DNA of 64,000 bases from Leptospira congkakensis (GTDB taxonomy: Bacteria > Spirochaetota > Leptospiria > Leptospirales > Leptospiraceae): the NCBI RefSeq assembly GCF_004770265.1, contig NZ_RQGQ01000004.1, forward strand, positions 868,001-932,000. Direction: 5' to 3'. Positions 29,009 through 38,000 of the stretch are shown piece by piece. The number at the start of each line of letters is the position of its first letter. Positions within the stretch are counted from its first letter, which is position 1. Position numbers and translations under genes: made by a program. Below the pieces are notes generated by a model. It made no database searches. It was not told where the DNA came from and worked only from the letters and a program-made list of their open reading frames with translations.

Positions 29009-29497
29009 TTATACCTGCTTTTCCAATTCAGAAATGATGGCTTCGATTTTTTCCGGTGTTAGATTTTCATAATATTTGTCATTGATTTGAGCCACTGGGC
29101 CAAACCCACAAGCACCTAAACACTGCACTTCATCCACCGTAAACTTTTTGTCACCAGTGGTTTCTCCTGCTTCTATTCCTAACTTAGAACAAACATGTTC
29201 AGTGATGGAATCAGACCCAGAAAGATAACAAGAAATATTTCCACAAATTTGGATATGGAACTTACCGACCGGTTTTTTGTTGTACATGGTGTAAAAGGTG
29301 GCAACCCCATGAACATGTGCGAGTGAAACCGGATCACCAATACGACTGGCAATGTATTCCATCCCTTCCTGATCCACAAAACCTTTGTCAGCTTGTAATA
29401 AAAAAAGACAGGGTAAAATTAACGAACGTTTGCTCGGGAACTGCGGAATCAATCTTTGGAATCTTTTTTCCGAATCTTGTGAAAATTGATAAGCCAT
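29009..29497 (-). CDS. nuoE: NADH-quinone oxidoreductase subunit E
   Basis: 162 residues from the ATG at 29497, which forms TAATG with the nuoD stop. It is a thioredoxin-fold [2Fe-2S] protein (cluster N1a) with ligands in CGNISC and CLGACG. It works with NuoF to accept electrons from NADH. One base separates its stop from the nuoF start. Confidence 0.94.
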   Translation of the reverse strand: MAYQFSQDSEKRFQRLIPQFPSKRSLILPCLFLLQADKGFVDQEGMEYIASRIGDPVSLAHVHGVATFYTMYNKKPVGKFHIQICGNISCYLSGSDSITEHVCSKLGIEAGETTGDKKFTVDEVQCLGACGFGPVAQINDKYYENLTPEKIEAIISELEKQV

Positions 29498-30717
29498 TAA
29501 CAATCTAACTCCCCTGCAATGACATTGAGTGAAGACATAGTAGCAATGGTATCAGCAAGGAGTCCTCCTTTAACAAGTTCTGGGAATGCTTGGTAATACC
29601 AAAAACAAGGACGTCTCACATGCACTCTCCAAGGAGTTTTTTCTCCTTCCGAAACTACATAAAACCCGAGTTCTCCATTGGCTGCCTCGGTAGACATATA
29701 GTATTCTCCAGGAGGAACCTTCACTCCGTGCATGATAATTTTAAAATGATAAATGAGTTCTTCCATATTGTTGTACACACGGTCTTTTGGTGGAAGGAAA
29801 GTGTGAGGAACATCTGCGTGGTATGGACCTTCAGGAATTCCATCAATCAGTTGTTCGATGATTCGCATGGACTGACGCATCTCTTCCATACGAACTAGAG
29901 TTCGATCAAGAGCGGATCCATCTTCCCCAACAGCAATATCAAAATCGACCTTATCATACAACATATAAGGATCGTCCTTTCTTACATCCCAAGGAACACC
30001 AGCCGCACGAAGGTTCGGTCCAGAAAATCCATAAGCTATGGCACGTTCTGCAGAAAGACCACCAATTCCGGCAGTCCTTTCATTGAAAATTTTATTACGA
30101 ATGAGTAATTCCTGGAATTCATCCAAAGCAGGTTTTAACCCTTTGATGACCATTTTGATTTCGGATTGGAATTCAGGGTAAATATCTCTTTCCATTCCGC
30201 CCACGCGACAGAAAGTTGTAGTCAATCTAGCGCCCGTTAGTTTCTCAAGGATTTGATAAATATTTTCTCTATGATGGAACAAATGCAGTAGGCCAGAAAA
30301 AGCACCAAGATCCACACCCATAATTCCATTACAAATGATATGATCCATCATTCGAGAGAGCTCAGAAATGATCATACGGACGTATGTGACTCGTTCCGGA
30401 ACTTCGATCTGCATCATTTTTTCTACGGTGAGAATCCAACCAATATTATTGAGTGGAGTGGATACATAGTTCATACGATCCGTACAAACTAAGAACTGAT
30501 TGTAATCGTAACGTTCGCCTAGTTTTTCAAAACATCGATGTACATAACCAATCACTGATTCTGTATCGACAACTCGTTCTCCATCAATTTGGATTACGTT
30601 TTGTAAAATTCCATGTGTGGCAGGATGGCTTGGACCAAGGTTGACTAGTAAATGGCCTTCCGGTAGGTCTTTGAATTTTTTGCCAAAATGTTCGGCTGTT
30701 TTTTCATACATTACCAT
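29497..30717 (-). CDS. nuoD: NADH-quinone oxidoreductase subunit D
   Basis: 406 residues, the 49-kDa subunit that forms the quinone site next to cluster N2. The [12 protein letters not shown] segment contains the conserved quinone-site histidine. NYVSTPLNN and the C-terminal [11 protein letters not shown] end are typical. It is a separate gene from nuoC, unlike the nuoCD fusion of E. coli. AGGA 8 bases before the ATG supports the start. Confidence 0.95.
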   Translation of the reverse strand: MVMYEKTAEHFGKKFKDLPEGHLLVNLGPSHPATHGILQNVIQIDGERVVDTESVIGYVHRCFEKLGERYDYNQFLVCTDRMNYVSTPLNNIGWILTVEKMMQIEVPERVTYVRMIISELSRMMDHIICNGIMGVDLGAFSGLLHLFHHRENIYQILEKLTGARLTTTFCRVGGMERDIYPEFQSEIKMVIKGLKPALDEFQELLIRNKIFNERTAGIGGLSAERAIAYGFSGPNLRAAGVPWDVRKDDPYMLYDKVDFDIAVGEDGSALDRTLVRMEEMRQSMRIIEQLIDGIPEGPYHADVPHTFLPPKDRVYNNMEELIYHFKIIMHGVKVPPGEYYMSTEAANGELGFYVVSEGEKTPWRVHVRRPCFWYYQAFPELVKGGLLADTIATMSSLNVIAGELDC

Positions 30718-30733
30718 AATGATTTCCTACCGC

Positions 30734-31255
30734 CTAACCGGTAATATCCTCGTTCACGTGAATGGTGAGTAAATCTTCGATGAGATAATCTTGCCCCGGG
30801 CCTTCCAATGGATAATCCTTACGAAGTGGATGTCCAACAAAGTTATCAGGCATAATGAGCCTTTCCATTTGAGGATGGTTTGAAAAAGAAATCCCCATAA
30901 GGTCGAACACTTCTCTTTCAGGCCAATTGGCCGCAGGAAAAATGGAAACTAAACTCGGAACTTCTTCCCCCTCTCCCACTGGAACTCGCAGCTGCAAACG
31001 GAAGTGTTTGTTTTTAGGAGAACGAAGTAAATAAACAACCTCAAACCTTGGATCTCTTTTCCCAAGCCAATCCACAGAAGTAAGGTCATTCAGATAAATG
31101 AAAGCAAAATCAGGATGATCCTTTAGCGCTTGTACAACGGTAGGGAGGGACTCCTTTTTGATACTAAAATAAAGTAAATTGGTGTTTATGTCCCTTTGCG
31201 GGAGTAACACATCGGAAAACCTGGAGTTTAAATATTCTGTAATTGTTTCTTTCAT
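30734..31255 (-). CDS. nuoC: NADH-quinone oxidoreductase subunit C
   Basis: 173 residues, the 30-kDa subunit. The signature near the C-terminus, [16 protein letters not shown] followed by [12 protein letters not shown], is intact. It is a structural subunit of the peripheral arm that packs against NuoD and NuoB. It overlaps nuoB by 4 bases and precedes nuoD by 16. Confidence 0.94.
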   Translation of the reverse strand: MKETITEYLNSRFSDVLLPQRDINTNLLYFSIKKESLPTVVQALKDHPDFAFIYLNDLTSVDWLGKRDPRFEVVYLLRSPKNKHFRLQLRVPVGEGEEVPSLVSIFPAANWPEREVFDLMGISFSNHPQMERLIMPDNFVGHPLRKDYPLEGPGQDYLIEDLLTIHVNEDITG

Positions 31256-31812
31256 GCCACTACAAGAGGTTTGTTGCGTTCGTTGATTTCTTCGATTTTT
31301 CTCATGACTTCTTGGCGTCTAGCTTCCAAACCTTGGCCTTGGACTTTCTTTTGCAGTTTCACAAGAGCATCTAAAAGTGCTTCCGGTCTTGGTGGACAAC
31401 CAGGAACATAAACATCAACAGGAAGAATTCGATCAACACCTTGTAACACACCGTAGGTGTGAAACATCCCACCAGACGAGGCACAGGCACCCACAGAAAT
31501 CACAAACTTTGGCTCGGCTAATTGGTCGTATATTTGGCGTAATACGGGAGCCATCTTATATGTGATGGTTCCGAGTACCAAAATCATATCGGCTTGGCGC
31601 GGAGAAAAAGAAGGACGTTCTGCACCAAAACGAGCGATGTCATAATCAGCACAAGATGTACTCATGTATTCGATTCCACAACAAGCAGTGGCAAACGGAT
31701 AAGGCCATAAAGAAAAACTTTGTCCCCATTGTACCACATTGTCCAGTGTAGCGACTTGGAACATATCGCCAAACATCTCACCCGGTTTGGATAGTGTTTC
31801 TGTTAATCCCAT
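31252..31812 (-). CDS. nuoB: NADH-quinone oxidoreductase subunit B
   Basis: 186 residues from the ATG at 31812. The frame continues upstream to 31938, but that part lies inside nuoA and is not family-like. It carries the terminal [4Fe-4S] cluster N2, with ligands in [11 protein letters not shown] (two adjacent Cys), VGACASSGG and VPGCPPRPE. It passes electrons to quinone. A start at 31833 is the alternative. Confidence 0.93.
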   Translation of the reverse strand: MGLTETLSKPGEMFGDMFQVATLDNVVQWGQSFSLWPYPFATACCGIEYMSTSCADYDIARFGAERPSFSPRQADMILVLGTITYKMAPVLRQIYDQLAEPKFVISVGACASSGGMFHTYGVLQGVDRILPVDVYVPGCPPRPEALLDALVKLQKKVQGQGLEARRQEVMRKIEEINERNKPLVVA

Positions 31813-32180
31813 TCCAGTGCTCCCTTCTTCCATATATAGTATAGACCCACAACAAGTATGAGTAAAAAGAAAAACATCTCTAGTAAAAAGAAAGTTCCAA
31901 GACCTGCTTCTTTGAAACCGATTAAGTTTACAGCCCAAGGGTATAAAAAGACGGCTTCAATGTCGAAGAGGATGAAGAGAACCGCAACAAGATAAAACTT
32001 AATGTTGAAAAGTCCTCTGGCATCACCGTAATACGTAACCCCACATTCAAATGTGTCTTGAGGTTTCGATTTTTTCTTCGGATTGATGAGGAAGGCAAGG
32101 GTCAAGATCAGAGCGGAGAAACCGACTCCGAGCAAAAGTTGTAGAAGGATTGGAGCAAAACTATCTGGAGCAGAACCCAT
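31803..32180 (-). CDS. nuoA: NADH-quinone oxidoreductase subunit A
   Basis: 125 residues from the ATG at 32180; a TTG at 32216 would add 12 residues. Three membrane helices; the conserved loop is [40 protein letters not shown]. It is the first gene of the operon and overlaps nuoB by 10 bases. Upstream lies the long spacer with the 17-bp array, whose near edge is about 130 bases from the start. Confidence 0.92.
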   Translation of the reverse strand: MGSAPDSFAPILLQLLLGVGFSALILTLAFLINPKKKSKPQDTFECGVTYYGDARGLFNIKFYLVAVLFILFDIEAVFLYPWAVNLIGFKEAGLGTFFLLEMFFFLLILVVGLYYIWKKGALEWD

Positions 32181-32306
32181 TCCTTGAATGATCTCATCCT
32201 TATTTTGAAATGTCAAGGCGAGATTCTTTTCTGACCATTTTTCTCATCATTGTTGTCCCAAACCGTTCATTTGAGAATGGCTCTCAAAAATCAGGCAATT
32301 TTGATT

Positions 32307-32560
32307 ACCAGCGAGTGTAAAAAGATAGGCCCTGGAAAAGGAAAGTCGGTTTCAAAAGAAAGTCACTGCAGAAGGAAAGCTGGTTTCAAAAGAAACTCGC
32401 TGTAGAAAGATAACCGGTTTCAAAAGGAACTCACTAGAATGGGAAAGCGAGTGAAATAGATTCCCGAATGAAATAAGTAAGCCAATGCTCCTGGCATTTA
32501 GGTGAAAAGGTAACTGACTGTAAAAAGTAAGTCAGTGAAGAAATCGCATACCTTACTTTT
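32307..32560. repeat. Degenerate 17-bp tandem array 1
   Basis: About fifteen consecutive units of 17 bp in almost perfect phase (one single-base loss near 32494). Examples are GAAAGTCGGTTTCAAAA (32341), GAAAGTCACTGCAGAAG (32358), GAAAGCTGGTTTCAAAA (32375), GAAACTCGCTGTAGAAA (32392), GATAACCGGTTTCAAAA (32409), GTAACTGACTGTAAAAA (32510) and GTAAGTCAGTGAAGAAA (32527). Two unit types alternate in the middle, giving a 34-bp higher period. The array lies in the divergent spacer between nuoA and the PP2C gene and contains no credible gene. The rest of the spacer holds an inverted repeat and an RBS hairpin near 32.72-32.82 kb. Confidence 0.8.
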
Positions 32561-32721
32561 GTCACAAGTGAGATGATTCCATTCCCCTAAGATAGAACCA
32601 GACTTAACAAATTGTAATTATTAATTAGCAATCCCTGAGAGGTGAAAGAAAGATGTTTTTTACAAAAGGGTGAGCTGAATGCAAACTGCCACACCCCAAA
32701 TGGCCTAGAATCTTTTACATT

Positions 32722-32760
32722 CAGATAAACGCATGTGCGTTATAGCGGAATATTTATCTG
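32722..32760. promoter_or_regulatory. Nested inverted repeats upstream of the PP2C gene
   Basis: CAGATAAA (32722-32729) and TTTATCTG (32753-32760) are exact inverted repeats. Between them, and overlapping by two bases, AACGCA-TG-TGCGTT (32728-32741) is a second one. They lie 66-104 bases before the start codon, where an operator would be expected; the binding protein is unknown. Confidence 0.4.
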
Positions 32761-32794
32761 CAATAGCGAATTACTCCTTGTTTAGTGAGAAATC

Positions 32795-32819
32795 CTCCTT
32801 TTTCCTAAAACAAAAGGAG
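32795..32819 (+). promoter_or_regulatory. Hairpin covering the ribosome binding site of the PP2C gene
   Basis: CTCCTTTT (32795-32802) is exactly complementary to AAAAGGAG (32812-32819), which contains the Shine-Dalgarno sequence 6 bases before the ATG at 32826. The loop is the nine bases TCCTAAAAC. In the RNA the binding site would be paired, so translation could depend on opening this stem. Confidence 0.55.
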
Positions 32820-32825
32820 TCCGGA

Positions 32826-35210
32826 ATGTTTACAGAAACAAGACCCAGTTACAACCCTTACGAAATTTCCAGAGAATCTCATGAAATTTTGGAATCATTT
32901 TCTTCTGTGATTTTATCTCCCCCATCAGGTGATTTTTTTCAGACAAGAGTTTTGAGACTCTCACAAATATTTCACCTATCAGCCGTTTGGATCTCTGAAT
33001 GGAAAAAAGAATCCTCACAATTTCAAACTTTATCCTTGGTTCATTTAGGAGAACTTTCAGCAGCCAAAACCTACAATGGTAACATTGCTCCATGTTCAGA
33101 AGTGATCGAAACTAAATCCTATTACCATACTTTGAATTTAGAAGATAGGTATCCCGGTTTTGAATCGGTATTATCAATCAAAGGAAGCCATTACCTCGGT
33201 TTTCCTCTTAAATCAAGATCGGGAGAGATCATAGGTGTCATAGCGGTTCTCAACAGGAAACACATCCCTCACCTAAATAGACTGATTCGAATTTTAGAAC
33301 TACTTTCTGTGAGAACAGCCCAGGAACTGGAAAGACGTAAATCAGATACTTATATTTCTCATGCCATCGAATCAGTGTATGCACTCAGCCATTCTTTAAA
33401 AGAAATTCACAGACTCACCACTTCTCATTTCGAATCCATTGAAGATCTATTTTCAGGATATCTTAAAACTGGATTACAACTATTTCATTTTCCGGTTGGG
33501 ATCATCAGTAAAGTGAGCCAAGATAAATATAAAATTTTACAAATTGAAGGAGAATCAGGCGACCTTAAACAAGGTGAGACCTTTCGGATTGTAGATAGTT
33601 TTTTTGCAAAGGCAAATGAATCAAAAAAAACAATCTTCTCTGAAGATATATTATCTTCAGAGGATAACCTTCAAAAAACCTCTTTTTTTAAAGAGTTTGG
33701 ATTTCTGAAGTACATAGAATCGCCGATAGTCATTGACGGGAAAATGGAAGGATCCATTGGTTTTTTCTCCACTGAGATAGGCGGAACTCCGATCGAAAAC
33801 CATTTCATAGAAGTCATTGAGATGATGAGTCGAAGTATCGCTTATGAAATTGAAAAAAGAAAAGCCGCCGAAGAAATCAAAAAGATCAAACTCCACCAAG
33901 ATGGAGATTATTATTTAACTTCCTTACTTGTGAAACCTTTGGGAGGAACTGAAATCGAAAGTTCCAATGTAAAAATAGAATTTTTAACAAAACAAAAGAA
34001 GGAATTTTCCTTCCAAGGAAAACAAGGAGAAATTGGAGGTGATTTATCTGTTGCACACACTGTCTACTTACGTGGGAAAAAACATATTGTTTTCATCAAT
34101 GCAGATGCAATGGGAAAATCTTTACAAGGTGCTGCCGGTGCTTTGGTTCTCGGAGCGGTATTTCGATCCATCATAGAAAGAACCAAAAATAGAGAGGAAT
34201 ACCAAAATCGTTATCCAGAACAGTGGTTACGTGAAGTGTTTGATGAACTAAACAAAACCTTTGAGAGTTTTGACTACACTATGCTTGTATCACTCATTCT
34301 TGGATTAGTCGAAGACGAGTCAGGTCTATTATATTTTGTAAATGCAGAACATCCCCATTTAATTTTATACAGAGATGGAGTTCCAAGTTTTATCAAAACA
34401 AAATACAGTTATCTAAAAATTGGCGCTACCCTTCCGCAAGACCGGTTTGCTATTAACATTTTCCAATTACAAATCGGAGATGTACTTTTTGGTGGATCCG
34501 ATGGAAAAGATGATATTTTGGTTCATGGTGCTTGTAGCGGTGAACATTTTCTAAATACAGATGAAAAACTTTTTTTGGAACATGTGAGAAGAAGAGAAGG
34601 TGATCTTTCTGGAATCGTTCGATCCATCCAACAAACGGGAGAGCTTACCGATGACTTGTCTCTATTCCGATTAGAATTTAGTCCAGATCGACAAGAAGAA
34701 ACTATCTTGATCAAAGATGGATTCGAGCAAGTATCTAGGTTCAAACAAGAAATTCGAAAGGGAAATTTTGTCGCAGCCCGAACCCTTTTAGAAAATGCTT
34801 ACGAACTCAACCGACACAATCTAGAAGTATTACAAAATTTGATGAAATTTAGAATCGCAAACAATGAATACGAACAAGCCATTAAGTATGGCGAGGAATA
34901 TTTATCCTTAAAGGCAGACAGCAACCACATACTACTATCCTTATCTTTTGCTTATCAAAAGTTAGGAAAGATCAATAAGGCAATCGAATATTCGGAAAGA
35001 CTCATCCTTAGAGAACCACAACATTTAAAAAACACAACCCACCTAGCAGTTCTATATGGAAAAAAAGGAGATTTTGAAAAAGCAAAGGAGTTTTTACAAT
35101 TCGCGATAGAATCAACAAATGACAAGGATCAATTGGAAAAACTAGAGAAGTATTGGACCCGAATCGAACATGTTCATGCCAAACAAAAAAGGAAAGTATT
35201 CCTGGAATGA
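32826..35210 (+). CDS. GAF-domain PP2C-type (SpoIIE/RsbU) phosphatase with C-terminal TPRs
   Basis: 794 residues from the ATG at 32826; the perfect AAAGGAG just upstream decides this start over a frame extending to 32733. Two GAF-like sensor domains (about 25-175 and 185-350) precede a PP2C/SpoIIE domain (about 390-620) with GGDLS, INADAMGKSLQGAAGA and the final TDDLSLFRLEF. Tetratricopeptide-like helices (residues 640-780, NEYEQAIKYGEEYL, GKINKAIEYSERL, GDFEKAKEFLQ) end it. It is cytoplasmic with no membrane helix. Such proteins dephosphorylate STAS antagonists to free sigma factors; a STAS protein is encoded at 6.2 kb, but the pairing is a guess. Confidence 0.85.
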   Translation: MFTETRPSYNPYEISRESHEILESFSSVILSPPSGDFFQTRVLRLSQIFHLSAVWISEWKKESSQFQTLSLVHLGELSAAKTYNGNIAPCSEVIETKSYYHTLNLEDRYPGFESVLSIKGSHYLGFPLKSRSGEIIGVIAVLNRKHIPHLNRLIRILELLSVRTAQELERRKSDTYISHAIESVYALSHSLKEIHRLTTSHFESIEDLFSGYLKTGLQLFHFPVGIISKVSQDKYKILQIEGESGDLKQGETFRIVDSFFAKANESKKTIFSEDILSSEDNLQKTSFFKEFGFLKYIESPIVIDGKMEGSIGFFSTEIGGTPIENHFIEVIEMMSRSIAYEIEKRKAAEEIKKIKLHQDGDYYLTSLLVKPLGGTEIESSNVKIEFLTKQKKEFSFQGKQGEIGGDLSVAHTVYLRGKKHIVFINADAMGKSLQGAAGALVLGAVFRSIIERTKNREEYQNRYPEQWLREVFDELNKTFESFDYTMLVSLILGLVEDESGLLYFVNAEHPHLILYRDGVPSFIKTKYSYLKIGATLPQDRFAINIFQLQIGDVLFGGSDGKDDILVHGACSGEHFLNTDEKLFLEHVRRREGDLSGIVRSIQQTGELTDDLSLFRLEFSPDRQEETILIKDGFEQVSRFKQEIRKGNFVAARTLLENAYELNRHNLEVLQNLMKFRIANNEYEQAIKYGEEYLSLKADSNHILLSLSFAYQKLGKINKAIEYSERLILREPQHLKNTTHLAVLYGKKGDFEKAKEFLQFAIESTNDKDQLEKLEKYWTRIEHVHAKQKRKVFLE

Positions 35211-35314
35211 GTTAAAAAGAAAAAAGTCGAGAACACAGATTACCGAAAACATAGTAAGGTCGATAGATAATTGTTTTCAAATTTGAATGATACCTGTTTC
35301 TAGAATGATCGAAC

Positions 35315-36574
35315 TTACTTCCCAGGTTCCCAAAGTTTTTTGAGTTGGTCTTTTAAATTTTTCTCCATCCCTTGGTTTGTTGGTTCATAGAACTTCGGTG
35401 GATTCGGATAAAAGGATTCAGGAAAATATTTTTCTCTTACAAAGTGATCGGGAAAATCATGAGGGTATTGGTAATCTTTCCCTGCCCCTTCCTTCTTATG
35501 TGTGGCTGTGGGAGCATTGCGAAGATGATTTGGAATTTGGAACTCACGTTTTCTTTCCCGAACTAATTGAAGTGCCCGATCAATCGCCAGATAACTAGCA
35601 TTAGACTTTGGAGCAGATGCTAAAAAAGTAGTACACTGCCCCAAAGGAATCCTTCCTTCTGGCATTCCGACACGTTCGACGGCATGCCAAGTGGAGATGG
35701 CAAGTGGAAGGGCATGGACACTAGCATTCCCGACATCTTCGCTTGCAAAAATCACAAGCCTTCTTGCAATAAAAAGTGGGTCTTCTCCGCCTTCGATCAT
35801 AAGTGCTAAATAAAAAAGTGCAGCATCTGGGTCACTGCCACGAAGGGATTTGATAAAAGCAGAGATGATATCATAATGACTTTCACTATTTTTATCATAA
35901 AAAATTACGTTTTCACCTAGAATTTCAGCTAATTTGGATTCGTTGATACTTCCCGTATCTTCTGTAAAACTTAAAATTCGTTCGAGATACCCAAGGAGTT
36001 TCCTGGCATCACCCGAACTTCTGCGAAAGAGCTCCTTTTTTAAATCCTCTGGAAATGTACTCTTATGATTTAATTTTGTAAGGCAAGTTTCAAAAATAGA
36101 ATTTTCTTCTTCTTCTGAAAGAGTGGTCAGTCGATACACAAGCATCCGAGAAAGAAGTGCTTTATTCACTCGAAAGCTGGGATTTTCAGTGGTAGCAGCA
36201 ATCAATATGATTTCGCCTTCTTCCACTGCTGAAAGAAGTGCATCCTGTTGTGAGGAAGAAAAACGATGGATTTCGTCTAAAAATAAAACAATCGTTCCCT
36301 GTCTTTTGGCTTCATCTAAAACTTCTCTTACCTCTTTCAAACCACTGGTCACACAACTGAGATAACGGTTTTGCAGATTCCATCCTTGGCTGAGAAGATG
36401 AGCCAATGTGGTTTTTCCCGAACCGGGTGGCCCGTATAACAAAATGGAGGTGGGTTTAGAAATGGCTCTAAGTGACTGAACCACTTGAGTTTGCCCTACA
36501 AACTCAGACCAAGTTTTAGGCCTGACCGCATGAGCGAGAGGGGTCTGTTTGTTCTGCGAAAAAAGAGAATCCAA
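35315..36574 (-). CDS. rarA: Replication-associated recombination protein RarA (MgsA)
   Basis: 419 residues, clamp-loader-like AAA+ ATPase. Walker A is YGPPGSGKTTLAH and Walker B is LFLDEIHRF; sensor 1 is AATTENPSF. The C-terminal tetramerisation part (SLRGSDPDAALFYLALMIEGGEDPLFIARRL and ASEDVGNA) is diagnostic of the family. It acts at stalled replication forks. It is the last gene of the long minus-strand run that starts near 44.35 kb and begins 1 base after the Cys-rich gene. Confidence 0.93.
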   Translation of the reverse strand: MDSLFSQNKQTPLAHAVRPKTWSEFVGQTQVVQSLRAISKPTSILLYGPPGSGKTTLAHLLSQGWNLQNRYLSCVTSGLKEVREVLDEAKRQGTIVLFLDEIHRFSSSQQDALLSAVEEGEIILIAATTENPSFRVNKALLSRMLVYRLTTLSEEEENSIFETCLTKLNHKSTFPEDLKKELFRRSSGDARKLLGYLERILSFTEDTGSINESKLAEILGENVIFYDKNSESHYDIISAFIKSLRGSDPDAALFYLALMIEGGEDPLFIARRLVIFASEDVGNASVHALPLAISTWHAVERVGMPEGRIPLGQCTTFLASAPKSNASYLAIDRALQLVRERKREFQIPNHLRNAPTATHKKEGAGKDYQYPHDFPDHFVREKYFPESFYPNPPKFYEPTNQGMEKNLKDQLKKLWEPGK

Positions 36575-36575
36575 T

Positions 36576-36797
36576 TTAAGATTTTTCCAATTCTTTTTTT
36601 ACTGCCATATAACAGTTGTATATGGTTTCATTACAAACATCACAACCGGAGTTACAACAAATGAGAGACCTTTCAGATACTTTTCCATCCACCAAATTTT
36701 TAACGAAGGCAGCTGTTCGATCTGGTAAAAAGAAAAATCTTACCTTCTCCAAAATAACTTCGTCCACAGATTTTGGGAACAACCGGTCTTCCGACAT
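36576..36797 (-). CDS. Cys-rich small protein
   Basis: 73 residues with five cysteines close together: Cys47, Cys48, Cys52, Cys55 and Cys62 (CCNSGCDVCNETIYNC). The spacing could hold a metal ion or a disulfide pair. It has no signal peptide, so a cytoplasmic metal site is more likely. The family is not recognised. It abuts both neighbours (0 and 1 base), which argues that it is a real gene and not a shadow frame. Confidence 0.6.
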   Translation of the reverse strand: MSEDRLFPKSVDEVILEKVRFFFLPDRTAAFVKNLVDGKVSERSLICCNSGCDVCNETIYNCYMAVKKELEKS

Positions 36798-37388
36798 TTA
36801 TCCTCCTGTAATCCATCCCAGATACATGGCATAAAAATATACAGTCACACGAACAAAACGAAAAAGAGAACCGAGTAAAAACAACGAATAACGCATCTTA
36901 AAGGTTCCAACAGTATAAGCCATCCAAGAATAAGGAATGGGAGTGAGGGCGCTGAGAACCACAGCCCCAAATCCATATTTACGTAAGTAAGGAAGTAATT
37001 TATCTTCATAATGCAAAACCATTTGTCTTCCCAAATGAAATCGCGGAATCACATACAATCCAATCAAATAAGCCAAAGACCCACCAAGGATACTCCCAAA
37101 GGACATTGATAGAATTGTTTTTAAAGGATCCATTTCGCCGGTGATGGCAAGCATGAGGAAAGCATCGGGCGGAACGAAGGCAGGAAGGCTATCCGAAAAA
37201 ATCATTCCAACAAATAGTCCCCAGTATCCAAAAATACGGACAAAGTGTTCGCTAAACCCCAAAAGTTCCTTTCGAAAGAAAAAAGCCAATCCAAAAACAA
37301 TTACTAAAACAATAACAATTGATAAGACGGTTTGAAAGAGGAGATTACGAAGATTGATAGCTGTCTCTTTTTCATTTGACATGGACAA
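36798..37388 (-). CDS. VTT (DedA/SNARE-associated) family membrane protein
   Basis: 196 residues with about five hydrophobic segments. The VTT core shows GYWGLFVGMIFSDSLPAFVPPDAFL, the GSILGGSLAYLIG re-entrant segment and YGFGAVVLSALTPIPYSWMAYTVGTFKM. Members of this family are lipid scramblases or transporters; some move undecaprenyl phosphate or phosphatidylethanolamine. The substrate here is not determined. The stop directly abuts the Cys-rich gene, and pth ends 45 bases before it. Confidence 0.75.
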   Translation of the reverse strand: MSMSNEKETAINLRNLLFQTVLSIVIVLVIVFGLAFFFRKELLGFSEHFVRIFGYWGLFVGMIFSDSLPAFVPPDAFLMLAITGEMDPLKTILSMSFGSILGGSLAYLIGLYVIPRFHLGRQMVLHYEDKLLPYLRKYGFGAVVLSALTPIPYSWMAYTVGTFKMRYSLFLLGSLFRFVRVTVYFYAMYLGWITGG

Positions 37389-37433
37389 TGATGTTAACCT
37401 TATATTCTACTTTTATTAAGCGATAACCTTAAG

Positions 37434-38000
37434 TTACGCATTTGTTTCTTTTTTGATCAGATTCCGATTTGTTTTGATCCAATCTTCTATTTTGTTAATA
37501 GATTCTTTAATTAGACTATCCAAGGTATTTCGTTCTTCCGAATTAAAATTTTGCAAAACAAAGTCTGCCACTTCCATTCCGCCTTTTTCAGGTTTACCTA
37601 CCCCAAACCGCAACCTATGGAAGTCTTGCGTACCGAGTTTTGCAACGATATCTTTTAGTCCGTTGTGGCCAGCGGTTCCGCCCCCAATTTTATTTTTTAT
37701 CTTACCAAAAGGTAAATCCACTTCGTCTTGGACGACTAGGATTTGCGCTGCGGGAATTTTATATAGATTGGCAAGGGTTTGAGTTGCCTTTCCGGAAAGG
37801 TTCATAAATTCCAAAGGTTTCAAAAGGTGGATTTTATCTCCTTCCCAAGTATGAGAGGAATCTGCATATTTTTTGGAATCTTTAAAAGAAACACCAAAAC
37901 TAGATGCCAATGCATCAAGAACCATAAAACCAATGTTATGGCGGGTGTTTTTATATTTATCCCCTGGATTACCGAGGCCTACGATTAAAAAATGAATCAT
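37434..38000 (-). CDS. pth: Peptidyl-tRNA hydrolase
   Basis: 188 residues, the standard bacterial length. It releases tRNA from peptidyl-tRNAs that drop off the ribosome. Motifs are VGLGNPGDKYKNTRHNIGF (with the catalytic His), EFMNLSGKAT, VVQDEVDLPFG and GGGTAGHNGLKDI. The start overlaps the cimA stop as ATGA. It is an essential housekeeping gene expressed within a mixed operon. Confidence 0.95.
   Translation of the reverse strand: MIHFLIVGLGNPGDKYKNTRHNIGFMVLDALASSFGVSFKDSKKYADSSHTWEGDKIHLLKPLEFMNLSGKATQTLANLYKIPAAQILVVQDEVDLPFGKIKNKIGGGTAGHNGLKDIVAKLGTQDFHRLRFGVGKPEKGGMEVADFVLQNFNSEERNTLDSLIKESINKIEDWIKTNRNLIKKETNA

Noticed and set aside
31813..31938. Longer nuoB N-terminus with extra Cys residues
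   Set aside because: It lies within nuoA and matches no NuoB; the start at 31812 fits the family.
32181..32216. TTGACA as a -35 box of the nuo operon
   Set aside because: No acceptable -10 sequence at 16-18 bases, and transcription would begin inside or after the likely nuoA start.
32341..32459. CRISPR-like array
   Set aside because: Units are contiguous 17-mers without unique spacers, the repeats are too divergent, and no cas genes are in the window.
32733..32825. Longer PP2C protein start
   Set aside because: A strong Shine-Dalgarno and ATG at 32826 are present, and the extra residues overlap the palindrome region.
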